Part shown: positions 16,597 to 24,214 of the stretch, one piece after another
How the letters are laid out: the number at the start of each line of letters is the position of its first letter
Position numbering within the stretch: the first letter of the stretch is position 1
Virus record (IMG/VR): IMGVR_UViG_3300046000_001197
Coordinates: 1 to 28,180 of that record
Length of the DNA: 28,180 nucleotides
Reading direction: 5' to 3' (one strand)
From: a virus
Program-made: the position numbers and the translations under genes
The notes under the pieces: model-generated
The model's database searches: none
Told to the model about the DNA's origin: nothing
Seen by the model: the letters and a program-made list of their open reading frames with translations, nothing else

Positions 16597-17498
16597 GTAC
16601 ATTTAATGAATTGGCTGAGCGTGTAGACACGCTTCTCCACGGATACTCCATTGCTACTGAGGCAACTACCTGGCTTACCACCTCTGCCACTAGCACTTCA
16701 ACCACTCTTACTCTCCACGATGTTGGAGTCCTTGGGCGTGGGTTTATCCAGATTGGTGACGAAATTCTCCATGTTCACTCCATTGACCCAGCCAATAGCC
16801 AAGTAACAATTTCACCTTGGGGTAGAGGACAGCGCGGTACAACCGCAGCAGCATATAGTGCAAATGTAAAAGTAACTGTTGCTCCACTATTTCCACGCAA
16901 TGAAATCAAGCGTGCTATCAATGACACTATCAATGCTATGTATCCAAATATATTTGGCGTAGGTCAGACCGAGTTTACCTATATCGCTAACCGCACAACA
17001 TACGATTTGCCAGATGCAGCAGAGCAAATTCTTAACATTACACACGAAACAATCGGACCATCTAAAGAGTGGCTCCCTGTTCGTGCATATAACTTTGACC
17101 GTATGGCTAATCCAACAGCCTTCGGTACGGCAGGAGCATTGGGTAAGAGCGTAAGCGTTCTTAGTCCAATCATGCCAGGGCGTAAAGTCAATGTGGCTTT
17201 CGGCAAGCGCCCAACAGTATTCACAGACGGTGACCAAGAGTTCTCAACTTGGACAGGGTTGCCTAACTATGCAGAAGATGTGGTTATCTACGGGGCAGCG
17301 TTCCGTATGGTTTCCTTTATTGACCCATCACGCCTAGCACCGCAGTCAGCATCAGCCGATGCTCTTGACATGCAGCAAGGCGCTCGCACAGGTGAATCAA
17401 CTTCACGCTTCTTGTTTAATGTTTATCAGCAGCGTTTAAATGAAGTTGCTGAGAATCAGCGCCGTCAATATCCAACTCGTTCCCACTATCAAAGATAG
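16593..17498 (+). CDS. Head-tail adaptor / tail tubular A-like protein, 301 residues
   Basis: ATG 16593 overlaps the previous stop (ATGA). Residues 1-20 are helical (FNELAERVDTLLHGYSI). Residues about 28-100 form a beta domain with IQIGDEILHV and GRGQRGTTAAAY. From about 105 the pattern RNEIKRAINDTINAMYP, the beta region YIANRTTYDLPDAAEQI, and YAEDVVIYGAAFRM follow the layout of short-tail adaptors (T7 gp11-type and related proteins) that sit under the portal. The C-terminal helix is Gln/Arg-rich. It precedes the fibre genes, as expected. The added N-terminal beta domain recurs in the fibre encoded next. Confidence 0.72.
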   Translation: MSTFNELAERVDTLLHGYSIATEATTWLTTSATSTSTTLTLHDVGVLGRGFIQIGDEILHVHSIDPANSQVTISPWGRGQRGTTAAAYSANVKVTVAPLFPRNEIKRAINDTINAMYPNIFGVGQTEFTYIANRTTYDLPDAAEQILNITHETIGPSKEWLPVRAYNFDRMANPTAFGTAGALGKSVSVLSPIMPGRKVNVAFGKRPTVFTDGDQEFSTWTGLPNYAEDVVIYGAAFRMVSFIDPSRLAPQSASADALDMQQGARTGESTSRFLFNVYQQRLNEVAENQRRQYPTRSHYQR

Positions 17499-17506
17499 GT
17501 AAATAA

Positions 17507-19003
17507 ATGGCAGCAGGCGACCCAGGTACACTAAAGAGGAATTATTCAGCCATTGCAGTAGAGACAACTCTCACTTCTGCTCTTGCCTCTCAAGCACAAG
17601 GTGATGCAAATACATCGTTTGTAATAGCATCCGTATCAGGATTCCCTGGTACCTTTCCTTACACACTTCTTGTAGACCCAGATACAAACAAAGAAGAAGT
17701 TGTCACCGTCTATGATGGAACAGGTACAACACTCAAGGTCTATCGTGGGCAGGACAATACACAGGCTGTAGCACACTCAGCGGGTGCAACTATCCGCCAC
17801 GGTATCTCAGCCCGTGAGTTCAAGGAACTGCAGACACACATTGCAGCACGCGGTTTTGCATCTGACTCAGGCATCCTTAACAATGTTGACACACATGTTC
17901 ATGGTATTGCTACTGGCGAAGGCGATGTAGTAGGCACACTTAAGACACAAACTTTAACCAACAAGACACTTACTTCTCCAGCGGTATCAGGTTTAACCCT
18001 TACCGATGCAAGCATTGTTTTTGAAGGAGCCACTGCCGATGCTTTTGAAACAACGCTTACAGTTGCTGACCCGACTGTTGACCGCACTATTACGCTTCCA
18101 AATGTCACAGGTACTGTGGCAATTCTTGATGCAGCACAAACGCTTTCTAACAAGACTCTTACTAGCGATACTCTGGGTAGTGACCTTGCTGCTGGTGGAT
18201 TCAAGGTAACTGGACTTGGCACACCATCTTCTAACGCAGATGCAGCAACCAAGTTATATGTAGATACTCAGGTATCTAATCTCGTTGCCTCCGCACCTGG
18301 AACCCTTGATACTCTCAATGAGTTGGCAGAGGCTTTAGGGGATGACCCAAACTTTGCTACAACAATGACCAACGCTTTGGCAGGCAAGTTGTCGCTTACT
18401 GGTGGCACAATGACTGGTGTTATTGCAATGGGTGCAAACAAGATTACTGGTCTTGCTGACCCAACTTCATCCACCGATGCAGCCAATAAAAACTACATTG
18501 ATACAATGGCATCTAGCGCAGGTGCATCTGCTACAGCAGCAGCAGCCTCGGCTGCAGCAGCAGCAACATCTGCTACAGCAGCAGCAAGTTCTGCAACTGC
18601 AGCAAACAGTTCTTTTGTAGCAGTCACTGGTCTTACAGGTTCTGGTCTTGTCCGAGACATGGGCGAAATCACAGTTACCGATACAACATCTACTACATAT
18701 ATTAACATTGCTACTGTTTCTGCTGCTGCTGCATCGTCAGCATCTGCTGCAGCAACTAGCGCAAGTGCTGCAGCGACAAGCGCTACCAACGCTGCAGCAA
18801 GTGCAACAAGTGCTGCTAACTCAGCATCTGCTGCAGCAACATCTGCAACAAATGCTGCAGCAAGTGCATCATCGGCTGCTGCTTCGGCAACGGCTGCTGC
18901 AGGCTATATCCCGACCATTAGCGCAGGTGTTAATGGTTACTTCTTAACAAACAATGGAACATCCGCTTCCTGGGCTAATCTATCCGATTGGGGAACAATC
19001 TAA
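17507..19003 (+). CDS. Tail fibre protein, 498 residues
   Basis: Likely trimeric fibre used for host attachment. Residues 30-100 form a beta domain ending VYRGQDNTQAVAHSAGA. Next come fibre repeats of the LTNKTLTSP type (about 145-160 and 205-220), and two copies of a 'KxTGLgtPsxxxDAAtKxYvD' unit (near 240 and 310), common in tail fibres. Residues 338-371 and 407-466 are Ala/Ser/Thr-rich blocks, and the end (GYIPTISAGVNGYFLTNNGT) is a typical fibre C-terminal turn. AATGG at 17506 lacks a strong ribosome site. The gene ends in a TAATG overlap with the next tail gene. The host receptor is unknown. Confidence 0.87.
   Translation: MAAGDPGTLKRNYSAIAVETTLTSALASQAQGDANTSFVIASVSGFPGTFPYTLLVDPDTNKEEVVTVYDGTGTTLKVYRGQDNTQAVAHSAGATIRHGISAREFKELQTHIAARGFASDSGILNNVDTHVHGIATGEGDVVGTLKTQTLTNKTLTSPAVSGLTLTDASIVFEGATADAFETTLTVADPTVDRTITLPNVTGTVAILDAAQTLSNKTLTSDTLGSDLAAGGFKVTGLGTPSSNADAATKLYVDTQVSNLVASAPGTLDTLNELAEALGDDPNFATTMTNALAGKLSLTGGTMTGVIAMGANKITGLADPTSSTDAANKNYIDTMASSAGASATAAAASAAAAATSATAAASSATAANSSFVAVTGLTGSGLVRDMGEITVTDTTSTTYINIATVSAAAASSASAAATSASAAATSATNAAASATSAANSASAAATSATNAAASASSAAASATAAAGYIPTISAGVNGYFLTNNGTSASWANLSDWGTI
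18767..18892 (+). repeat. Two 63-base direct units in the fibre gene
   Basis: The units at 18767-18829 and 18830-18892 each encode 21 residues that begin with the same twelve (AAATSATNAAAS) and then differ slightly. The surrounding Ala/Ser/Thr block (from about 18721) is built of related shorter pieces. A 21-residue step equals three heptads, which fits a helical bundle in a trimeric shaft. Confidence 0.75.
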
Positions 19004-19563
19004 TGTCCTTCGCATTTCAACGCCGTAGAGGTACAACTGCACAACACGCTTCATTTACAGGCTTGAACGCCGAGTTGACAGTAGATACCGATAAGAAAAC
19101 CGTAGTAGTCCACGATGGCTCAACGGCAGGTGGAGTCCCACTTGCTAGAGCAGCAGGTGGAACTCTTGCTGATACAACTATCAGAGGTATAGAAGAAGAT
19201 ATAAATGTTGTTGCTTCTGCTGCAACTGGCACAATTAATTTTGATGTCTCAACTGCTTCTATCTGGTATTACACATCTAACGCAACAGCCAACCATACAC
19301 TTAACTTTAGATACAGCAGCAGTGTATCTCTTAATACTGCTTTGCCAGTGGGAGATACAATCACCCTTGTGTGGCTTAATACCAACGGTACTACTGCTTA
19401 CTATCCAAACACAATCCAGATTGATGGAACTACTGTAACCCCAAAGGTTCCAGCAGCAATTACGGCTGGCAACGCATCATCTATTGATGCTTACTCATTT
19501 ACAATTATTAAGACAGCATCTGCAACATACACAGTTCTTGAGACACAAACCAAGTTTGCCTAA
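19003..19563 (+). CDS. Tail protein with MTD-like N terminus, 186 residues
   Basis: ATG 19003 in a TAATG overlap is preferred over an in-frame ATG at 18988 that lies inside the fibre gene; GGGGA precedes it. Residues 1-50 (FQRRRGTTAQHASFTGLNAE, then VDTDKKTVVVHDGSTAGGVP) match the conserved attachment segment of phage tail fibres and tropism determinants (MTD N-terminal-like). This segment usually mounts a binding domain on the tail. Residues 60-186 are beta-rich and Thr/Ser/Asn-rich, with no catalytic motif. It is likely a second receptor-binding or baseplate-like tail component. Confidence 0.82.
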   Translation: MSFAFQRRRGTTAQHASFTGLNAELTVDTDKKTVVVHDGSTAGGVPLARAAGGTLADTTIRGIEEDINVVASAATGTINFDVSTASIWYYTSNATANHTLNFRYSSSVSLNTALPVGDTITLVWLNTNGTTAYYPNTIQIDGTTVTPKVPAAITAGNASSIDAYSFTIIKTASATYTVLETQTKFA

Positions 19564-19578
19564 TAAGGAGATTCAATA

Positions 19579-21351
19579 ATGCCAATTATCGGAACATTAG
19601 CAGGTGCCTCTGCCAGAGGTTTTGGTGGCATGAGAATTTTTGCACCATCGGCTTTAACTGTTGACTACCTTGTAATTGCAGGCGGAGCATCTGGTGGTGC
19701 TGCTGATGCTCCAGGTAATGGCGGTGGTGGAGGAGGTGGTGCAGGTGGTTATTTAACTAGCATTGGTGGTTCACCTACTTCTCTTGCTTTAAATACTTCA
19801 TTTACAGTAACTGTAGGCGCTGGCGGTTCTAGTAGTTCAGGCGCTCAAGGTGGTAACGGAACTAACTCAGTATTTGCAACTATAACCGCAACTGGCGGTG
19901 GTGGTGGTGGTCGCGGCTCAGCAACTCCTGGCAACCGCACTGGTTCTAACGGCGGTTCGGGTGGTGGTGGTGGTTATCCAGGCGGAGTAGGCGGTTCTGC
20001 TTCTCCATCTGGTCAAGGAAACGGTGGTGGTACTTCAACATCGGGTAACGGCGGCGGCGGCGGTGGTGGTGCTGGTCAAGTAGGCGGTAATGCTACTTTT
20101 GTAAATCCAACTCACTTTGGTGGAACTGGTGGTAATGGTTTATCAAACAATATAAATGGAACATCCACAACCCGTGCTGGTGGCGGTGGTGGTGGTTCTA
20201 ACTCGTTAGGTACTGGTGGTTCAGGCGGTGGCGGTAACGGCGGTAACAATACTGGAACAAATCCTACTGCTGGAACAGTTAATACTGGTTCAGGCGGTGG
20301 TGGATTTTATGATGTAGGTGTTGGTGGTGCAGGTGGTTCAGGAATTGTTATTGCTCGATACGCAGGAACCGTACAACAAGCATTTGGTGGAACCGTAACT
20401 ACATCAGGTGGAAACACTATTCACACATTTTTATCTGACGGAACATTTGTTACCGCTATGCCTAAAGCAACTGGCGGAACAATTAGTTTTAGTGGTGGAT
20501 ACTTCTATCACAAATTTACCAGCGATGGAAGTTTTATTCCAACGCAATCATTAACAGCAGATATGCTTATTATTGCAGGTGGTGGCGGTGGTCAATCTAC
20601 TTATTACTCAGGTGGCGGAGGTGCTGGTGGATTAAGAGGTATTACTTCTCAATCTTTAACTTCTTCAACTACTTACACAGTAACCGTTGGTGGCGGTGGG
20701 GCTGCTGCACCATCCAACAGCGGAGCAGGTGGAACTACTGGAACAAATTCATCATTTTCTGGTTCTGGTTTTACAACCATTTCTGCTTCAGGTGGCGGAG
20801 GTGCTGGTGGTTACAATGCTGGTTCACCACCAAGTGGGTACGGCGGAAAATCAGGTGGTTCAGGCGGTGGTGCTTCTGCTCCTGGAGATGATTACAACTT
20901 TACTGGTGGTGCTGGCAATGCTGGTTCCTATTCTCCAGTAGAAGGCTATGCTGGTGGTAATTCTGATGGTCGCAACGGCGGATACTCTGGCGCAGGCGGT
21001 GGCGGTGGTGCTGGAGGCGCTGGGCAAGATGGCAAAGATATTAACAACGGTGCTTATGCTGGTGCTGGTGGAGTTGGTTCATCTGCTTATTCATCATGGG
21101 GTTCTGCAACGGCTTCAGGTCAAAATGTAAGTGGAACTTACTATTACGCAGGTGGCGGTGGAGGTGGATATTTAGGTTCTACTTCTGGTGCTGGAGGTTA
21201 TGGCGGTGGAGGTGCTGGTGTACATCAAGGTACTGGAAACTCTGGAACACCTAATACTGGTGGTGGAGGAGGAGGGCTTGGAGATGGTGGAAGCACTTGG
21301 GTTGGTGGTGCAGGCGGCAGCGGTATTGTTATTGTAAGATATGCAATCTAA
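19579..21351 (+). CDS. Glycine-rich tail adhesin, 590 residues
   Basis: ATG 19579 follows TAAGGAGATTCAATA. After a short start, the protein has a Gly-rich module (from DYLVIAGGAS, residue 29, to GGSGIVIARYAG), a linker with two copies of a GGTxxxSGGxxxHxFxSDGxF unit (residues 270-315), and a second Gly-rich module ending GGSGIVIVRYAI. Glycine runs of five to seven suggest packed polyglycine-II helices, as in T4-type adhesins such as S16 gp38, with loops between runs for receptor contact. The T4-like structure is an analogy, not shown. It lies in the fibre cluster, which supports a host-range role. Confidence 0.85.
   Translation: MPIIGTLAGASARGFGGMRIFAPSALTVDYLVIAGGASGGAADAPGNGGGGGGGAGGYLTSIGGSPTSLALNTSFTVTVGAGGSSSSGAQGGNGTNSVFATITATGGGGGGRGSATPGNRTGSNGGSGGGGGYPGGVGGSASPSGQGNGGGTSTSGNGGGGGGGAGQVGGNATFVNPTHFGGTGGNGLSNNINGTSTTRAGGGGGGSNSLGTGGSGGGGNGGNNTGTNPTAGTVNTGSGGGGFYDVGVGGAGGSGIVIARYAGTVQQAFGGTVTTSGGNTIHTFLSDGTFVTAMPKATGGTISFSGGYFYHKFTSDGSFIPTQSLTADMLIIAGGGGGQSTYYSGGGGAGGLRGITSQSLTSSTTYTVTVGGGGAAAPSNSGAGGTTGTNSSFSGSGFTTISASGGGGAGGYNAGSPPSGYGGKSGGSGGGASAPGDDYNFTGGAGNAGSYSPVEGYAGGNSDGRNGGYSGAGGGGGAGGAGQDGKDINNGAYAGAGGVGSSAYSSWGSATASGQNVSGTYYYAGGGGGGYLGSTSGAGGYGGGGAGVHQGTGNSGTPNTGGGGGGLGDGGSTWVGGAGGSGIVIVRYAI
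19660..21348 (+). repeat. Internal duplication of the glycine-rich adhesin
   Basis: Module A spans about 19660-20370 and module B about 20557-21348. Both start with a (D)xLxIAGG segment, share an SFTVTVGAGG or TYTVTVGGGG segment, a GTNS-F segment, long GGT/GGC runs, and the ending GGSGIVI.RYA. The stretch between (20386-20556) is itself a tandem of two GGT-x-SGG-x-H-x-F-x-SDG-x-F units. GGT/GGC codon runs make it slippage-prone. Confidence 0.7.
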
Positions 21352-21364
21352 CCAAGGAGATATT

Positions 21365-21571
21365 ATGACGAAAGATAATGTAACTAAAATTAAAAAGACT
21401 AAGCCAACTCAATGTTTCTCATATGAAGTAACTATGTTGGTACACATCATTGCAGATGATGAGGCAACTGCTAAAACCCAATTAGATGAAAAGGGTGGCA
21501 TTGTCACTAAGCGTGATGTTAAATTATTAAACACAGCAACACTTTATGGCGAAGATAAGGATAAAAAATAA
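21365..21571 (+). CDS. Hypothetical 68-residue protein
   Basis: AAGGAGATATT places the start at ATG 21365, eight codons inside an earlier in-frame ATG at 21341 that belongs to the adhesin end. The N terminus is Lys-rich (MTKDNVTKIKKTKPTQ), followed by a beta-alpha-beta-like core (YEVTMLVHIIADDEATAKTQ ... LLNTATLYG) and a charged tail. I do not recognise a family. It ends in TAATG with the next gene and lies in the tail cluster, so a tail assembly or minor structural role is possible. Confidence 0.72.
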   Translation: MTKDNVTKIKKTKPTQCFSYEVTMLVHIIADDEATAKTQLDEKGGIVTKRDVKLLNTATLYGEDKDKK

Positions 21572-21921
21572 TGGCACATTGGGCTAAAGTGGAAGATGGA
21601 ATTGTTACCCAGGTTAATGTAGTTGAGGATGACTTCCTTCAAGCAAACCCAGACCGCTACACAGGTACTTGGATTAAGACTTCATATAACACACACGGTG
21701 GAGTCCACACTCTAGGTGGTACACCATTAAACAAAAACTACGCAGGTATTGGATTTACATGGGATGGCACAGGCTTTGCAGCCCCACAGCCATACCCATC
21801 ATGGACTCTTAATACAACATCTTACCTATGGGAATCCCCAACCCCTATGCCTACAGATGGCAAGCGTTATACATGGGATGAAGATACAACCTCTTGGGTT
21901 GAAGTAGAAATTCTTTCTTAA
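21571..21921 (+). CDS. Conserved aquatic-phage protein, 116 residues (KTSYNT / NYAGIGFTWD family)
   Basis: TAATG start. The pattern MAHWAKVEDGIVTQVNVVED, then TGTWIKTSYNTHGG, LNKNYAGIGFTWDGTGF, PYPSWTLN, LWESPTPMPTDGKRYTWDED is a conserved small family that I have seen in cyanophages, pelagiphages and other aquatic phages, often near tail genes. It is rich in aromatic and Gly/Pro turns, probably all-beta, with no signal peptide. The function is not known to me; a virion or tail-fibre-associated role is suggested by position. The gene stops before a short Cys-rich ORF. Confidence 0.84.
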   Translation: MAHWAKVEDGIVTQVNVVEDDFLQANPDRYTGTWIKTSYNTHGGVHTLGGTPLNKNYAGIGFTWDGTGFAAPQPYPSWTLNTTSYLWESPTPMPTDGKRYTWDEDTTSWVEVEILS

Positions 21922-21927
21922 TACACA

Positions 21928-22017
21928 ATGTGTAAACAATGTGAGCGTTGCACCTCTGAGTGCCAACGCTCTATTGACGATGCCGTAGATACAGTCTTAG
22001 ACAACCCCATGATTTAA
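21928..22017 (+). CDS. 29-residue Cys-rich peptide
   Basis: A short frame, ATG 21928 to TAA 22017, fills the gap between two clear genes. The product MCKQCERCTSEC followed by a short acidic helix (DDAVDTVLDNP) has Cys2, Cys5, Cys8 and Cys12, a spacing able to bind a metal or Fe-S cluster. There is no strong ribosome site (TTCTTTCTTAATACACA), but its stop codon lies within AAGGAG of the nozzle gene. It may be translated by reinitiation from the upstream gene. It is easy to miss and could be spurious. Confidence 0.45.
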   Translation: MCKQCERCTSECQRSIDDAVDTVLDNPMI

Positions 22018-22026
22018 GGAGAACCA

Positions 22027-23997
22027 GTGGCAATAACTAGCCGTGCGCCCCATATTACCGAACGCCCAGTCATTGACCTATCTGGTTCCGTATCTCAATA
22101 CTACGAAATCACAAGCAATGCATTTGACATCGCTATCGCGGGCTTACCATTTGTCTTTGCTATCACTGACTCTACCCCTTACCGCCGTCAGACTGCAGAG
22201 TTTCGTACTCAGCGATTTGATAACGGGCGTGACCCAGGTGAGCAGTCGCTCTCTGGCTCAGGCTACTGGATTCGCTCTCAGTCATCCTTCCATCTAGGGC
22301 AAGGCATTAACTACGCTGAGCCATTGGAAGGTGACACCGAGCAAATAAAGTTTCGTTACAAATCATCTACTGGCATTGACCCATGGACTGCTGGCGAACT
22401 TAAGTTACTTAAGAAAACCACCCTCCAAGAAGGCTCAACATCAAGAGCGGGTGTGTTTTCAACCACCATCAATGGTGCAGACTTTCTCATCAAGGTAACT
22501 GGTGCATCTACTGAGACTATCCGTGTGCTACGGATTGCTGCCGATGGCACAGAAACTACTGTCTTAAACAACACACAAATTACCGAAACAATCTTGCATG
22601 CTGCCATGGGTGGCAACGATTTATTTATTGTCACACCTACTAAGGTATGGCGTTATTCTTTTGATGCAGCATCTCCTGCTTTGCACCAAGACTACGCAAT
22701 CAATTCACACAACGCAGCAACAGCCTTTATTGGTTATGTTAAGCAACGCTTCATGCTTGCTTTTACAGATGTAAATAAAAATACATTTGTCTATGAAATT
22801 GCCCGCAATACTGGCTCATCTATTAACATAAGCACATTGACAGCAGTAAACGGTTCAACCACTTTGCCTATTGGATTTCGATTTATGGCTGTTACTGAGT
22901 CAAGTAACGCTATCTATGTTGGTGGTTTTTCAGGAGACGAAGGCTTCCTCTTTAAGATTACCGTTGACGGTACTGGTGCGCTTAGTACCATGGTGCGTAC
23001 AGTTATCTTACCTAAAAGCGAAATCCTTACAGCAGCCTACGGATACCTTGGTGCCTATGTAATGATTGGAACTAACCGAGGCGTACGCGTAGGTGTTGTA
23101 GATACAGAAGGCAACATCACATACGGTCCATTAGTCTTTGAATCAACAAGTGATGTGTATTCGTTTGCTGCCGCTAACAACTATGTATGGGCTGGCGTTA
23201 ATGCTGGCGTAGGTGGACAGTCTGGCTTAGTACGCATTAACCTTGGTGCGCCACTTACTAACGGTGGCTATGCCTACGCTACAGATTTAGCAGCCCCTGG
23301 CGTGACTGGTGCTGTATGGTCTGTAGCAATCTTTAACAACGGGCGTAAGGCTTTTACCGTAGAAAACTCTGGCTTGTGGTTAGAGCATGCAACCGATTTA
23401 GTTGATTCAGGAACCATTGAGACTGGTCTTATCCGCTTTGATACTCTTGAAAACAAAGCATGGAAGCGCATGCGTATCCGTCACCCAGAAACATTGCAGG
23501 GAGATATTCAAATTGCCCGTGTTAAAGAAACAGTCTCAGATGCACTCACTACTATTGCGCAAGGTAACATTGAGCAATACGACTACGACCTTGCTCTGGT
23601 ATTTGCGGATGTATCACCTGATGCTGCGTTCCGCTTCAACCTCTACCGTAACTCAACGACTGCTACGACTGGCGCTGTTATGTATGGTTATTCCGCTAAG
23701 GCTTTGCCTACTCCTACACGCGCTCGCGTTATCCAAATTCCAATCCTTATTTTCGACAAAGAAACAGATAAACTAGGCAACATAGTTGGCTTTGATGGTT
23801 ATGCAAGACAGCGTTTAAATGCACTAGAAACAGTAGAAGGTGCTGGAGAAACTGTTATCATCCAGGACTTTACTGCAGGTGGTGAACCTATCGAAGCAAT
23901 CATTGAACAAGTTACCTTTACTAGAACTACCCCACCTAAGAGTGGCTTCACTGGATACGGTGGAGTTGCCCAAGTCATTGCTAGAACGGTGGTGTAA
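22027..23997 (+). CDS. Nozzle-like tail protein, 656 residues
   Basis: GTG 22027 follows TTAAGGAGAACCA, seven bases after the AAGGAG core. The N terminus (APHITERPVIDLSGSVSQYY ... FRTQRFDNGRDPGEQSLSG) and the long beta-strand-rich middle, with repeated Gly-rich turns and a region of blade-like repeats (AYGYLGAYVMIGTNRGVRVG ... YVWAGVNAGVGGQSGLVR), look like the large beta protein at the tip of short tails (tail tubular B or nozzle group) or a minor tail protein. The C terminus is a beta domain (LETVEGAGETVIIQDFTAGG). It is the last large virion gene before the lysis cassette. The match is by architecture only. Confidence 0.68.
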   Translation: MAITSRAPHITERPVIDLSGSVSQYYEITSNAFDIAIAGLPFVFAITDSTPYRRQTAEFRTQRFDNGRDPGEQSLSGSGYWIRSQSSFHLGQGINYAEPLEGDTEQIKFRYKSSTGIDPWTAGELKLLKKTTLQEGSTSRAGVFSTTINGADFLIKVTGASTETIRVLRIAADGTETTVLNNTQITETILHAAMGGNDLFIVTPTKVWRYSFDAASPALHQDYAINSHNAATAFIGYVKQRFMLAFTDVNKNTFVYEIARNTGSSINISTLTAVNGSTTLPIGFRFMAVTESSNAIYVGGFSGDEGFLFKITVDGTGALSTMVRTVILPKSEILTAAYGYLGAYVMIGTNRGVRVGVVDTEGNITYGPLVFESTSDVYSFAAANNYVWAGVNAGVGGQSGLVRINLGAPLTNGGYAYATDLAAPGVTGAVWSVAIFNNGRKAFTVENSGLWLEHATDLVDSGTIETGLIRFDTLENKAWKRMRIRHPETLQGDIQIARVKETVSDALTTIAQGNIEQYDYDLALVFADVSPDAAFRFNLYRNSTTATTGAVMYGYSAKALPTPTRARVIQIPILIFDKETDKLGNIVGFDGYARQRLNALETVEGAGETVIIQDFTAGGEPIEAIIEQVTFTRTTPPKSGFTGYGGVAQVIARTVV

Positions 23998-24000
23998 AGC

Positions 24001-24201
24001 ATGTCACCTACAGATTGGGCTGCCCTTGCAGTCTCAGTTGCTACCATCGTTGGTGCTTTTGTGGCAGCAGTGCGATGGCTAGTTAAACATTATCTTTCTG
24101 AATTAAGACCCAATTCTGGGTCAAGCCTCCGCGATTCCGTTGACAGACTAGAGGAACGCGTTGACCGTATCTACGAAATTTTATGTGACCGCAAAAACTA
24201 A
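24001..24201 (+). CDS. Small membrane protein with coiled coil, 66 residues
   Basis: ATG 24001 begins four bases after the previous stop. One transmembrane helix spans residues 6-28 (WAALAVSVATIVGAFVAAVR), followed by Lys/His and a coiled-coil helix (SLRDSVDRLEERVDRIYEIL, residues 42-61). The arrangement occurs in small proteins next to lysins of actinobacterial phages, where it is often called a holin or holin-associated protein. It marks the start of the lysis region. The holin function is inferred. Confidence 0.7.
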   Translation: MSPTDWAALAVSVATIVGAFVAAVRWLVKHYLSELRPNSGSSLRDSVDRLEERVDRIYEILCDRKN

Positions 24202-24214
24202 TTGAAAGGTACAA

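Noticed and set aside
18493-18947. Frames overlapping the Ala-rich fibre block on both strands
   Set aside because: Low-complexity Ala/Val or Leu/Gln products that are by-products of GCA/GCT repeats.
19660-21348. CRISPR array or tandem satellite
   Set aside because: The GGT/GGC repeats lack uniform repeat-spacer structure and lie within a single open frame encoding a sensible Gly-rich adhesin.
17507-21921. Diversity-generating retroelement acting on tail genes
   Set aside because: The MTD-like segment invited this, but no reverse transcriptase gene or template/variable repeat pair is visible in the window.
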